A DNA stretch of 64,000 nucleotides from Dugong dugon (taxonomy: Eukaryota > Chordata > Mammalia > Sirenia > Dugongidae): the NCBI GenBank assembly GCA_030035585.1, contig CM057463.1, positions 133,642,736-133,706,735 on the forward strand, given 5' to 3'. Both the position numbers and the translations under genes were made by a program. Positions 34,072 to 45,915 of the stretch are shown here, piece after piece (the stretch's first letter is position 1; every line of letters starts with the position of its first letter). The notes under the pieces are model-generated. The model was not told the origin of the DNA, made no database searches, and saw only the letters and a list, made by a program, of their open reading frames with translations.

Positions 34072-36034
34072 AGTATGCAAAATTATTCCTTCCCTTTAAG
34101 TTTATTTCCTTTTGACTTTCTGTTTTGGAGGGATAAGCTGAATGTGATGCAATATTCCAAATTTTGGACCTAGATATTTGCTAAAGTTTTAGGCCCATAA
34201 ATAAATAAACATGCTCCTTGGGAAGATACTTTTCCTGAGCACTTATGTATAAGTATAAATTTCTGAACTTTGTCTTTGTTTCTTTTTTAATTGGCATACT
34301 ATTTTATTTACTAATTGCATTGCTTCGCATACTGTTATATGCAAGGAATAAAATTATATACTAGTATTTATTTTAAAGGCAGTATGTTTTGTGAGAAGAT
34401 TAAGGTCTTTTATTTCCCACACTTTGCATTTAGCATGCTACTTCATCCCTACTGATCCTCAAAAAGTCTTTGTGGACTTAACATGCATGCATATACCTAA
34501 ATCCTTTCCTAAGGCATTTTGTTTACTTTTTATACCTTGGTTATGTTTATTCTCATTTTTTTCACCTGCTACTCATATTTAATTCATTAAATATTTAAAG
34601 CCTACTGCAAAAACTTTTTCTAGGTGTGCAGCTATACAGCAGTATAAAAAGAAAGGGTTACACTTTATTGGAAGGGAGACAGACAAAAAAAAAAATTTAC
34701 AATTAAATAGTGTTTTAAGAGGTAATACAATAAAAGGTACTGAGAAGTACCAAGGTGCAAAAGACTCAAAATGGTAACACACAATTTATTAGTCTGGCAC
34801 ATAAATAACTAGAATAAATTAATTTTATAGATTTGCTAGTCTTATTTTATCAAAACCATCAATATGTATCAACATTTCACTAGAGCTAGTCATGGTTAGT
34901 ACAACTGAATAATTAATGCATACTCCTTTGCTCATTTTCTATAGATTTTGAAATTATGAAGTGTTACAGAAATAAAAGTACTATAGAAATGAAAAAAAAA
35001 AAAGGATGTGCAGAAAAGCCATGATTAATAAGGATAATTCATTCCTAAATACTACTAAATATTTAATACTTGGCTGAAAGGTAATTTGAAAAAATGAATA
35101 CTGGCAAGAGATTTTTGATAAACATTCACTGCTCCTAGAAATCAATAGCAATAATTATAACTTATGCTATCGACAGGCAAGACTATGGCTTAGTAACCTC
35201 ATCCACAATATTACAAATATAAAGAAATTGCATGTTAAATGATTTTTCTCTATGATAATTTTCTAATAGTCCACTCTCAATTAATACTTCTCAAGGCCAG
35301 CAAATTTTTATGATAAATTTATTTTTTAAACAAGGTGTCACACGAAGTAGAAAAGACTAATTTGATATTTTCAAGTGTGCTGAGTGCAAGGAATTCATAA
35401 TAGCGTAGTGATCACTGTACATTTGTATGTTAATGTTACCAGGTAATCATCTTGAAAGACTGGAAATGATTAACACCTTGGAGCACAAACCAGAAAAAAT
35501 GTTCAACGCTTGACAGAGACAGGAACATTTAGTACAATGCAAAAACGTCTGCCCAGGAAATTGTTTTCCGAACACTGAAAATTCTAAGCAATTATCAAGA
35601 ATTTTACCTTACTATACTCATAACTCTGACTTAGTGACAGCTTAACTGGTATTAAGCTTCATTTTTCAACACTAGGATTTTGGGATAATCACCATGTGCC
35701 TGTAATTTACACTGCTTCATCTTTCTTCTTCACATGTGCTGAAAATATTTCTGCAATATATTTTTAAGAGGGTAATTAGGTTGGAGTATAAAGCTGATTT
35801 TATATTTTAAAACTAGTGAAAATAAATTTGGTGTTCCTGTGCTTACTTGAAAGTTTGAGAACATAAATTCTTATTTTTATTTTTATCCTTGTACAAAGTA
35901 ACACCAAGTCAATTGCTTCTCATTATCATTGTGTGTACATTTCAACTTCACATATGTGTGAAGTAATTAATAGTAAAATATAATAATATTTAGAAAGGAA
36001 AACATAATAAAGAATCTTATGACAAAGTATAGAT
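34072..36034. other. No gene or recognised repeat (2 kb)
   Basis: AT-rich sequence. Short frames near 34391-34782 are unremarkable. I see no RNA gene or assignable repeat. Confidence 0.5.
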
Positions 36035-36185
36035 AGCATATGAGGCAGAAGAATATTAAAATCTTAGCTTCATATTCTACTCTGTGACATTGGGCTTCTC
36101 TGGGTCTCAGTCTAGATATTTGTAAAATGGGAAACATTTCTGCTAGAAGAATTACTAGGGTACTGAATATGAAGTGTCTATTAAA
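36035..36185 (+). mobile_element. MIR fragment
   Basis: 'ctgtgacattgggcttctct', 'ggtctcagtctagatatttg' and 'taaaatgggaaacatttctg' match the MIR core and following region. Confidence 0.65.
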
Positions 36186-36204
36186 GTAGCCACCAAAAAA
36201 AATC

Positions 36205-36398
36205 ATACCTTTTACCATCAAGTAGATTCTGATTGATAGCGACCCTATAGGACAGATTGGAACTGTCCCATAGGGTTCCCAAGACTGTAAATTTTATAGA
36301 AGCAGACTGTCACGTCTTTATTACACAGAGTGGCTGGTGGGTTCGAACAACTGACTTTTTGTTTAGCAGCCAAGTTAACCCGCTGCTCCACCAATGAG
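36205..36398 (-). mobile_element. AfroSINE-type SINE, long form
   Basis: Antisense tail 'gattctgattgatagcgacc', then 'ccatagggttcccaagactg', the central 'gcagactgtcacgtc' block and the head 'gttaacccgctgctccacca'. The B-box complement 'ggttcgaac' is intact. Confidence 0.8.
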
Positions 36399-36425
36399 AA
36401 GAAAACAGCAGGCAGTTTATGTGTT

Positions 36426-36614
36426 GGAAATAATAATGAATGGATATTACCTTTATTAGTCAAAGGTGCATTGTTGGCAGAAAGTAATCATTATTATTCA
36501 CTGAGTATTTAATAAGTGGCCATCACATAGTAAATACTCAACAAATAATAATGATTACTTTCTGCCAACAATGCACCTGACAAATAAAGATAATAACCAT
36601 TCACTATTATTTCC
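36426..36614. repeat. 189-bp near-perfect palindrome (inverted repeat with little or no spacer)
   Basis: The left arm (36426-36519) and right arm (36521-36614) are reverse complements at roughly 89% identity. A 35-bp perfect core is centred on 'gcattgttggcagaaagtaa' (left) and 'ttactttctgccaacaatgc' (right). The arms meet near 36520 ('ggccat'). No duplication of flanking DNA was seen. The sequence is not part of the adjoining SINE. Confidence 0.9.
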
Positions 36615-37077
36615 GATACATAAATTCTCCATTATTTTCTTCCCATTAACTATATAAATTTCCCATATCAAATAAAGAGGATAATTTTTAATGAAAACAT
36701 CAATAAAAGTATATGTGAAGATAAAACAACATTACCAGACCAGCAATTAGACAAATTCTATGAGCTTTTAAACCTCAGTGGGGAACACACTCAACATCCC
36801 TGAGTAGAATGAACTTCCTTTTCAATTCTTCACCCTGCCACAGCTACATTTCAAAAAATGAACCATAATATATTTCTGACATGAAGCTACATTGCTTCTT
36901 CTAAACTGCATAAGGGAAATTGCATCCAGACAGCAAATAGCAGCATATGTATTGTAATCAAAATACTAGAATATTGGTGACAGTGTCCTGAAGGCTACAG
37001 CAAAAGAATTTGATACCTGATAAGTTTTGACATTCAAGATTCAAGAAATGATAATCCCCAACAAGAAGAGACCATTA
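36615..37077. other. No gene or recognised repeat
   Basis: AT-rich, no distinctive structure seen. Confidence 0.45.
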
Positions 37078-37524
37078 CCCATCTATCAGTCTGTTGTACT
37101 ATCAAACTATGATGGCTTGTGTATTGCTATACCTCTGGTATTTCAAATACAGCAGGTTCACCCATGGTGGACAAGTTTTAGTGGAGCTTCTAGTCTAAAC
37201 AGAATAGGTAGAAAGGCCTCGTGATCTATTTCTGAAAATTAGACAAAGAAAAATTTATGAATAACAACAGAACATTGCACAACTCTCTTACTTTGAACAT
37301 GTCATCAGGTGAAATCAATCACTAGACAGCAACATCATATTTGATGAAGTAGAGTGCCAACAACTGTGTGGGAAATACTTGGTGAGATGGATTGACATAA
37401 TAACCACAATGATGGATTCAGACATGTTGGTGATTGTGAGGATGATACAGGACTGGGCAATGTTTTGTTTTGTTGTGCATAGGAGTTTGCAGTGCATCAG
37501 AGACAATTTGACGTCAGCTAGCAA
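37078..37524 (+). mobile_element. Short RTE derivative: 5' end joined to 3' end
   Basis: The first ~200 bp ('ccatctatcagtctgttgta', 'ggtatttcaaatacagcagg', 'ttcacccatggtggacaag') resemble the 5'UTR of the RTE family. They pass near 37280 directly into the 3' region ('ctttgaacatgtcatcagg', 'agtagagtgcc', 'gtgaggatgatacaggactg') and a degenerate terminus. All of the endonuclease/RT coding region is absent. At about 450 bp it is either an internally deleted copy or a non-autonomous RTE family. Confidence 0.65.
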
Positions 37525-37630
37525 GATGATATAACTGCTCAGTATCCCATATCTGACAATGTTTAATGTCTCTAAACGTAAGTTCGCACAGTTTTTATTT
37601 TAACTTGATATTAAAAACACAATATGTTTT

Positions 37631-39015
37631 CAGGAGAGGCCAAGAGAGCAGAGTAGTCAGATGCTTCTGGTGGACCCTTTTACAACAAAGACCAGAAAAA
37701 AACTAGTGAATCAATTATGTATGACAATCTAGGAGCCCTAACATCTAAGGCAAAGTAGAGGAACCTGACTCAGTGGCAGGGGGAGGGAGAGACAGTTCAG
37801 AAGCAGCAAGTAGTTGCCAGACAAGACCCCGTGAGAGCCTGCGCCCTTCAGGTGGTGAGGCAGGCAAGCAGCCTTGCTCAGGAGGCATATTCCGCACCAG
37901 GAGAGACTCAGAGGCAGAAAGTCTACTAGGCCACCCAGAACCAGTGAGAAGCAGCCCTCGACCAGCGAAAGATAAGTAATTGCGTCTGGCCTAGTGCGCT
38001 GATCAAAAATGGCCCCCTTAAGGAAAAACGTCTCTCCCATTTACCTCCATGCTCCCTGCTCTACACTGGGTCTTGGACAGGCTTCAGCAATTGCCGAGTC
38101 CTCTGGTCTGGAAGTAGGATCTGTCACACACCCTGAGCCATTCTCCCAGCCTTGGAGAGTGAACAAATTAACAAAGAGGGGGAAAAATAAAATGCAGGCT
38201 CCCCTAAGCCAGGAACCCAGGGTAGGCACAGCTCCTTTGCCTAGGCATAGGCACAAGGGATCCACGGACTTTGAGTGCCTTTCCCCCTGCAGAGACTTGT
38301 GGGCCATTTTCAACAGTGTAGGCCCTCATTACCGCAGTACAACGGGGTACATACCTGAAGTCTAACTTCGACTGTTTCAGCTGTGAAGTAGCAGGTTCGT
38401 GACATTTGACACTGCTCTGCCCATTAAGCAGAGTCTTCACCTACCCACATCAGGGGCCTGAGGACTGGTGGCTACACCCACGCCACCTAGCCACCTGTAA
38501 GAGGGACCCAAGAATAAGAGATGCCCTCCAGTCCTTACAGCCAATAGCATTGGGTGCTCAGAGTCTGGCTGCAAAACCCACCCACCTAAGTGCTCTAGGG
38601 AACCAGGACATACCTTTCTCCTGGACACTCAGGGGTGGCCGTCAGTCCCCTGTCTTGCTCAGAGAGTGTTCCCCTGCTGCAGATAGAAGCCTGTACCTAC
38701 ACAATCACCCATGCATGTCTAGGACTGTAGGTGAGAACTACAGCACACACTTTGTGGCCATCTACCTGGGCACCTGAGCTGAATCCATACAGGAGAAGTG
38801 GGCAGACTCCTGAACTCACATACTTAGTAACAGATCTAACAACCTAGTGACAGGATGTTAAAGCTTCAAAGGTGCCAATAATCAAACTCAATAATCAAAC
38901 TAGCTCATATGAGCAACCTCTTTGGGCATAGCAAAAAAAAAAAAAAAAAAAAAAACAAGAAGCTAGGTCACAATAAGCAAACATAAAATAAATAACTGTA
39001 ATAACTTATTGATGG
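37631..39015 (+). promoter_or_regulatory. 5'UTR of L1 no. 3
   Basis: About 1.4 kb, notably GC-richer than the surrounding DNA, starting 'caggagaggccaagagagca' and ending in an A run (38933-38955) before ORF1. It is inferred to hold the internal promoter by position. Open frames at 38009-38365 and 38406-38777 lie wholly within it and show no recognisable domains. Confidence 0.7.
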
Positions 39016-39016
39016 C

Positions 39017-40013
39017 TTGGAGGCAACAGACAATATCAAATCACATAAACAGACAATCTATGATGGCTTCAGCAAGTTCAAAAATGAAGAATCTAGAAAT
39101 GTTCCAGAGGAGGAAAGTTGCTTGGAATTACCGGAGGCAGGATACAAAAGATTAATATACGGAACTCTTCAAAAAAATAGGAAGGAAATTAAGCAAAATG
39201 CAAAACACATAAAAGAGAAAATTAAAAAGATTAGAGAAGAGCATAATGACAAATTTAATGGGCTGCAAGAATCCATAGAGAGACAGCAATCAGAAATGCA
39301 GAAGAGTAACAATAAAATTTCAGAATTAGAAAACCCAATAGGAAGTCATAGGAGCAGAATTGAGGCAATAGAAGTCAGAATTAGTGAGACTGAAGATAAA
39401 GCACTTGACACCAACTTATTTGAGGAAAAATCAGATGAAAGGATTTTAAAAAATGAAGAAACCCTAAGAATTGTGTGGAACTCTATCAAGAGGAATAACT
39501 TACAAGTGATTAGAGTACCAGAATGGGGGGTGGGGGGATAACTGAAAATACAGAGAGAATCACTGAAGATTTGTTGGCAGAAAACTTCCCTGATATCATG
39601 AAAGATGACAAGATATCTATCCAAGATGCTTATAGAACCCCACATAAGGTAGATCCCAAAAGAAAGTCACCAAGACATATTATAATCAAACTTGCCAAAA
39701 CTAAAGACAAGGAGAGAATTTTAAGAGTGACTAGGGATAAATGAAAAGTCATCTACAAAGGAGAGTCAATAAGAATAACCTCGGACTATTCAGCAGAGAC
39801 CATGCAGGCAAGAAGGCAATGGGATGATGTATATAAAGCCGTGAAGGGAAAAAAAAAATGCTAGCCAAGAATTATATATCCAGCAAAATTATCTCTCATA
39901 TATGATGCTGAAATTAGGGCATTTCCAGATAAACAGAAGTTTAGGGAATTTGTAAACACCAAGCCAAAATTACAAGAAATACTAAAGGGAGTCCTCAGGT
40001 TAGAAAATCACTA
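39017..40013 (+). pseudogene. ORF1: L1 ORF1, broken, copy 3
   Basis: The longest ORF1 open segment in the window (39017-39541) starts MEATDNIKSHKQTIYDG, with a coiled coil around 'ERQQSEMQKSNNKISELE' and the conserved 'KNEETLRIVWNSIKRNNLQV'. A G-rich slip at 39524-39537 shifts the frame. It continues at 39523-39744 ('ENTERITEDLLAENFPDIMK', 'KSPRHIIIKLAKTKDKERIL'), stops, then resumes with 'ETMQARRQWDDVYK' and the 'AKLSL' core to a stop near 40013. Conserved layout, about 330 codons. Confidence 0.9.
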
Positions 40014-40461
40014 ACATCAGATAACAACTCAAGACTAGAACACAGGACAGAGCAAACAGATATCAAACCAGATAGGGAAATCACAAAAATAAATCAAAGC
40101 TAAAACACTGAAAATAGGGAAACTGATGTCAATATGTAAAAAATGACAACACTAAAACAAAAAAGAGGGACTTAAAAAATGTAGACATAGATTTTGCATA
40201 TGGAGAGTAAGTCAAGGCGATGTAAAGAAAGAAAGACTGTTATAAACCTAGAAAAATAGGAGTAAATAGTAAGGTAACCACAAAGGAACCTAAAAATTCT
40301 ACAAGCAAAATAAAAAACTAGAAAAATATAAAGACTCAGCAAACACAAAATCAACAACTATTAAAAAAAGATGAAAAGAAAATAGATAATCAAAAACAAC
40401 TCAGCACAGAAAATTAAGTGGAACAAACAAACTATGAACAACATACAAAAAAGACATCAAA

Positions 40462-42506
40462 ATGACAGCACTAAACTCATACCTATCAATAATTACCCTG
40501 AATGTAAATGGACTAAATGCACCAATAAAGAGATAGAGAGTGGCAGACTGGATACAAAAACACAATCCATCTATGTGCTGCCTACAAAAGACACACCTTA
40601 GTCTTAAAGACACAAACAAACTAAAACTCAAAGGATGGAAAAAAGTATATCAAGCAAACAACACTCAAAAAAGAGCAGGAGTCACAATATTAATCTCTGA
40701 CAAAATAGACTTTAAAGTAAAATCCACCACAAAGGATAAGGAAGGATGCTATATAATGATTAAAGGGTCAATACACCAGGAGGACATAACTATAATGAAT
40801 ATTTATGCACTCAGTGACAGGGCTCCAAAATACATAAAAAAAATTCTAACAGCATTGAAAAGAGAGATAGATGGCTCTGAAACAGTAGTAGGAGACTTCA
40901 ACACGCCACTTTCGGTGAAGGACAGAACATCCAGAAAGAAGCTCAACAAAGACACGGAAGAGCTAAATGCTACAATCAACCAACTTGATCTCATAGACAT
41001 ATACTGAACACTGCACCCAACAGCAGCAAAGTATACTTTTTTTTCCAATGCACATGGAACATTCTCCAGAATAGACCACATATTAGGCCATAAAGCAAGC
41101 CTTAACAAAACCCAAAGCATCAAAATACTACAAAGCATCTTTTCTGACCATAAAACCATAAAAGTAGAAATTAATGACAGAAAAAGCAAGGAAAAAAAAT
41201 CAAACATATGGAAACTGAACAACACCTTGCTCAAAAACTACTGGGTTATAGACGAAATTAAAGATGGAATAAAGAAAATCATAGAATCAAATGAGAATGA
41301 AAACACATCCTACCAGAACCTTTCGGGCACAGCAAAAGCAGTGTTCAGAGGTCAGTTTATACCAATAAATGCACACATCCAAAAAGAAGAAAGGGTCATA
41401 ATTGAAACATTAACCCTACAACTGGAACAAGTAGAAATAAAGCAGCAAAAGAAGCCCCCAGGCACCACAAGAAAGGAAATCATAAGAATTAGAGGAGAAT
41501 TAAATGAAATAGAGGATAGAAAAACAATTGAAAGAGTTAACAAGACCCAAAGCTGGTTCTTTGAAAAGATCAACAAAACGGATAAACCATTGGCCAAACT
41601 GATGAAAGACAAACAGGAGAGGAAGCAGATAACCCATGTAAGAAATGAGGGGGGTGATATCACAACTGAAATTAAAAGAATCATAACAGAATATTATGAA
41701 AAATTGTACTCTAACAGATTGGAAAATGTAGAGGAAATGGACGAATTTCTAGAAACTTACTACCTACCTAAATTAACACAAACAGAGGTAGAATGACTAA
41801 ATAAACCCATAACAAAAGAAGAGATTGAGAAGGTAATTAAAAAGCTGCCAACAAAAAAAGCCCTGGCCCAGATGGCTTCACTGGAGAATTCTAGCAAACT
41901 TTCAGAGAAGAGTAAACACCACTACTACTAAAAGTATTTCAGAGCATAGATAAGGACGGAATACTCCCAACCTCATTCTATGAATCCATCATAACCCTGA
42001 TAACAAAAGGTAAAGACACCAGAAAAACAGAAAATTACAGACCAATATCTCTCATGAACATTGATGCAAAAATCCTCAACAAAATTCTAGCCAATAGAAT
42101 TCAGCAAAATATTGAAAAAATAACTCACCACGATCAAGTGGGATTTATACCAGGTATGCAGGGGATGGTTCAACATTAGAAAAACTATCAATGTAATCCA
42201 TCACATAAATAAAACAAAACACAAGAATCACTGAGAAATAAAAACCATCACTCGAATAGATATATGCACAGCCACGTGCGTTGTAACTCTGTTCACAATA
42301 GCAAAAAGATGGAAACAACCTAGTGCCCATCAATAGAAGAATGGATAAAGAAATATGGTATATCCACACAATGGAATACTACACAACAATAAAGAACAAC
42401 AATGAAGCCGTGAAACTTCTTATAACATGGAGGAATCTGGAGGGCATTATGCTGAGTGAACAGTCAGTCACAGAAGGACAAATATTGTATAAGTCCACTA
42501 TTATAA
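40462..42506 (+). pseudogene. ORF2: L1 ORF2, broken, with 1.75-kb internal deletion, copy 3
   Basis: Begins MTALNSYLSIITLNVNGLN and holds the best endonuclease in the window: 'PSMCCLQKTHL' (the usual catalytic Glu of QET is Lys here), 'VVGDFNTPLSVKD' and, after a stop, 'FSDHKTIKVEI'. The linker is at 41227-41796. The reverse transcriptase starts ('FIPGMQG...', near 42140) but breaks off near 42230 after 'cacaagaatcac', and the sequence jumps to the extreme C-terminus ('RWKQPSAHQ' region, 42300-42506). Finger, palm and catalytic FADD are gone. Compared with copy 2, bases equivalent to about 30150-31890 are missing. Confidence 0.9.
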
Positions 42507-43520
42507 GAACTCAAGAAAAGGTTTGAACACAGAAGAAAACATTCTTTGATGGTTATAAGGGTGTAGTGGGAGGGAGAGTGTTATTCACTAACTAGATAGT
42601 AGATCAGTATTATCTTAGGTTAAGGGAAGGACAGCACACACTACAGGAGATGTCAGCACAACTGCACTAAAGCAAAGCTAAGAAGTTTCCTAAATGCAGT
42701 CAAACACTTTGAGGGACAGAGTAGCAGGGTTAGGGGTCTGGGGACCATGCTTTCCGGGGACATCTAGGTCAATTGGCATAACAAAGCTTATTAAAAAAAT
42801 GTTCTGCATCCTACTTTGATGCGTGGCATCTAGGTCTTAAAAGCTTGCAAGCGGCCATCTAAGACGCATCAATTGGCCCCAACCACCTGGAGTAAGGAGA
42901 ATGAAGAACACCAAAGACACAAGGAGGCTATTAGCCCAAGAGATAGAAAGGGACACATAAACCAGAGACTTCATCAACCTGAGACCAGAAGAACTAGATT
43001 GTGCCCGGCTACCACCAATGATCGCCCTGACAGGGAACACAACGGAGAGTCCCGGATGGAGCAGGAGAAAGGTTGGGTGCAGAACTCAATTTCTAGTAAG
43101 AAGACTAGACTTAATGGTCTGACTGAGACTGGAGGAACCCTGGTAATCATGGTGCCTGCATTCTCTCTCAGCCCAGAACTAAAACAATTTCTGAGGCCAA
43201 CTCTTCAAACAGGGAATGGACTGGACTGTGAGACATAAAGTGATACTCGTGAGGAGTGTACCTCTGAGCTCAAGTAGATACAAGAGACTAAATGGGCAGC
43301 TTCTGTCTGGAGGTGAGATGGGAAGGTAGGGTTAGGAGCTGGTTGAATGGACATGGGGAATCAGGGGTGGAAAGGAGGAGTGTGCTGTCACAGTATGGGG
43401 AGAGCAATTAGGGTCATGTAACAGTGTATGTAAAAATTTTTGTATGGAGACTAACTTGAAATGTAAACTTCATCTAAACTACAACAATAAAAAAAAATTG
43501 ACAGCAAAAAATAAAAAATA
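42507..43520 (+). other. 3'UTR of L1 no. 3 (type C)
   Basis: About 1 kb between the ORF2 stop and the A-rich tail, including 'gatggagcaggagaaaggtt', 'gaggccaactcttcaaacag' and 'atgtaaacttcatctaaact'. Only its first part ('ggcatctaggtcttaaaagc') is similar to the type A 3'UTR of copies 1 and 2. Confidence 0.75.
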
Positions 43521-43582
43521 AAAAACTCATAATACATTTAATCTCTGAGATTGTAAAAATGACACAAAATAAAACATCTACC

Positions 43583-44090
43583 TGTCTTAATTATCTAGCG
43601 CTGCTGTAACAGAAATAGCACAAGTGGATGGTTTTAACAAAGAGAAGTTTATTTCCTCACAGTTAAAGTAGGCTAGAAGTCCAAATTCTGGGCGTCAGCT
43701 CCAGAGGAAGGCTTTTTCTCTCTGTCGGCCTTCTTCTCTTAGGTGTTCCCCTGGACTAGGAGCTTCTCTGCACAGGGACCCCGATCCAAAGGACGCGCTC
43801 TGCTCCTGGCACTGCTGTCATAATGGTATGAGGTCCCCCACTCTCTGCTTGCTTCCCTTTCCTTTTATCTCTTGAGAGATAAAAGGTGGTGCAGGCCATA
43901 CCCCAGGGAAACTCCCTTTACATTGGATCAGGGATGTGACCTGGGTAGAGGTGGTGTTACAATCCCACCCTAATCCTCTTTGACATAAAATTACAATCAC
44001 AAAATGGAGGACAACCACACAATTCTGGGAATCATGGCCTAGCCAAATTGTTACACACATTTTTTGGGGGACATAATTCAAACCATGACA
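43583..44090 (-). mobile_element. Solo LTR with 5-bp target-site duplication
   Basis: A 508-bp block starting 'tgtcttaattatctag' and ending 'aaaccatgaca', that is TG...CA in either orientation, flanked by a perfect direct repeat 'ctacc' (43578-43582 and 44091-44095). Read on the minus strand it opens TGTCATGGTTTGAATTATG, like mammalian MaLR LTRs, though the interior is unlike the primate families I remember. With no internal retroviral sequence on either side it is a solo LTR. Confidence 0.85.
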
Positions 44091-44095
44091 CTACC

Positions 44096-44446
44096 ATATC
44101 TATAAAAGTTAGTGTACAATTTTCTCAGAGTCTCAGAAAACCCATTCTTCGTTTGCTTTGTGCATTCCTAAAATAATTATTCTTCAATTGTATTTTCAGT
44201 TTTGAAACAACAGCAAGTCAGATATTTCAAAATTGTAAAATATATTTAATAAATTTAATAGCTAGTGGATCTGTCATTTACTGCAGCATTGTATTGATTA
44301 GAAACGCTAATTATATTCTGCTATCAAGACAACATTGAATGAAACTCCTTTTTGAATGGCAGTACAGTTTTGTAGTTTCTGTTAATAAGGAGAGAACTTA
44401 TGATACAAAAAATGTTTAAACAAGTGAATAAAATACCCTCAGTAAC
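44096..44446. other. No gene or recognised repeat
   Basis: AT-rich, no structure seen. Confidence 0.45.
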
Positions 44447-44603
44447 CAAAACAAAAAGCCATCAAGTCGATTCCAACTCATAGCCACCCTGTAGGACAAA
44501 GTAGAACTGCCCCCTAGGATTTCCAAGGAGTGGCTGGTGGATTCGAACTGTCTACCTTTTGGTTAGCAGCCGTAGCTCTTAGCCACTGTGCCACCAAGCT
44601 CTA
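44447..44603 (-). mobile_element. AfroSINE-type SINE, short form
   Basis: Antisense: 'gccatcaagtcgattccaac', 'gtaggacaaagtagaactgc', 'gtggctggtggattcgaac', 'ggttagcagccgtagctctt'. It lacks the central block of the long form and is relatively well preserved. Confidence 0.88.
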
Positions 44604-45368
44604 AAAAAAGGGGGTCATCATTATCAGTATTGTTTCCAATAGCCTGTAGTGACTGTTAGGGCAGAAAGCTATCAGTTTAGATAGGTACTGATAGATGTAT
44701 AAAGATATTGAATGTCTGGAAAATGCCAAAACATTTCAGACTTCTGAATGTAAGTCTTTGAATGTAAATAGATAGGGTATAAACTATATGGCTGAGCAAG
44801 AATTTAAAATATTTAATTAAATTCTATTTAATAATGTTTCTTCAAAACTTTAGATGATTATCACCTGTACATGATTATGGGAAGAACTAGATTGAACAAG
44901 TATAATAACTTTGATTATTTTTTCTTAATGTCCATTTATTTCATTTTTTTTCTCAATTTTGAGAAACTTGATTTGAAAATGATAATTAAGGAAGATTGAG
45001 AAACTTGTCACTTATCTACTTCTTATACATTGCTTGTCCCCTTCGGGTTAAAATTAAATAACAAGAAAGCTATATATTTGAATTACATTAGCCTTTGAGG
45101 TCACAGCAGAATTATAGTGTTATTTTATTGAACTGTACTGTATTTAAAGAAATGTCTTTGCATACTTTTTTTTAAAGAAAAAGAAAATGATAGTGATAAA
45201 AGGAAAATAAGGATATTATTTTTGGCAAACAAATGATAATTATACTTATTAAGTATTTTCAAAGTGTAGAACAATAAATCTCTGAATTTTATTTTATAGT
45301 TCATGTTTAATGTCAAAATTATTTTATCATATAGAAATAAAATAGGTATATTTAGATAATAATATCTA
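44604..45368. other. No gene or recognised repeat
   Basis: AT-rich. The minus-strand frame at 45125-45385 is low-complexity and unremarkable. Confidence 0.45.
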
Positions 45369-45915
45369 TTGTTGTTAGGTGCCATAGAGTCAATGTCGAC
45401 TTACAGTGACCCTATGTACAACAGAAGGAAACACTGCCTGGATCTGCACCACCCTCACAAGCGTTGCTACGTTTGAGCTCGTTGTTGCAGACACTGTGTC
45501 AGTCCATCTCATTGAGGGTCTTCCTCTTTTTTGCTGACCCTCTACTTTACCAAGCATGATGCCAGTCCATGGTATGTTCAACATTCTTAGCCAGCACCAT
45601 AATTCACAGGCATCAATTCTTCTTCAGTCTTCCTTATTCATTATCCAGCCCTTGCATGCATATGAGGCGATTGAAAATACCCTAGCTTGGGACAGGTACA
45701 CCTTAGTCATCAAAGTTCTATCTTTACTTTTTAACACTTTGAAGAGGTTTTTGGCAGGAGATTTGCCCAAAACAATATATTGTTTGATTTCTTGACTGCT
45801 GTTTCCATGGGTGTTGTTTGTAGGTCCAAGGAAAATGAAATCCTTGACAATTTGAATATTTTCTCTGTTTATCATGATGTTGCTTATTGGTCCAGTTGTG
45901 AGGACAGTAGGACAA
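45369..45915 (-). mobile_element. RTE LINE 3'-end fragment
   Basis: Begins with the antisense terminus 'ttgttgttaggtgccataga', then 'gaaacactgcctggatctgc', 'tgagggtcttcctctttttt' and 'cattatccagcccttgcatg', ending with the RT region encoding 'INRENIQIVKDFIFLGP' (45624-45875). About 550 bp, 5' truncated. Confidence 0.9.

Larger units (their letters stand above)
37631..43520 (+). mobile_element. L1: L1 retrotransposon, copy no. 3, different subfamily, internally deleted
   Basis: Runs from a GC-richer 5'UTR (37631) through ORF1, ORF2 and a distinct 3'UTR to an A-rich tail at about 43490-43520. Neither UTR resembles those of copies 1, 2 or 4, while the ORFs are clearly related. About 1.75 kb of ORF2 is missing at 42230. 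A diverged flanking repeat ('aaaaacacaatatgttt' at 37613 and 'aaaaactcataatacatt' near 43520) may be the target-site duplication, but this is weak. Confidence 0.9.

Noticed and set aside
38009-38777. Two open frames of 118 and 123 residues in GC-richer DNA.
   Set aside because: They lie in the 5'UTR of L1 no. 3, have no recognisable domain and no counterpart in other copies.
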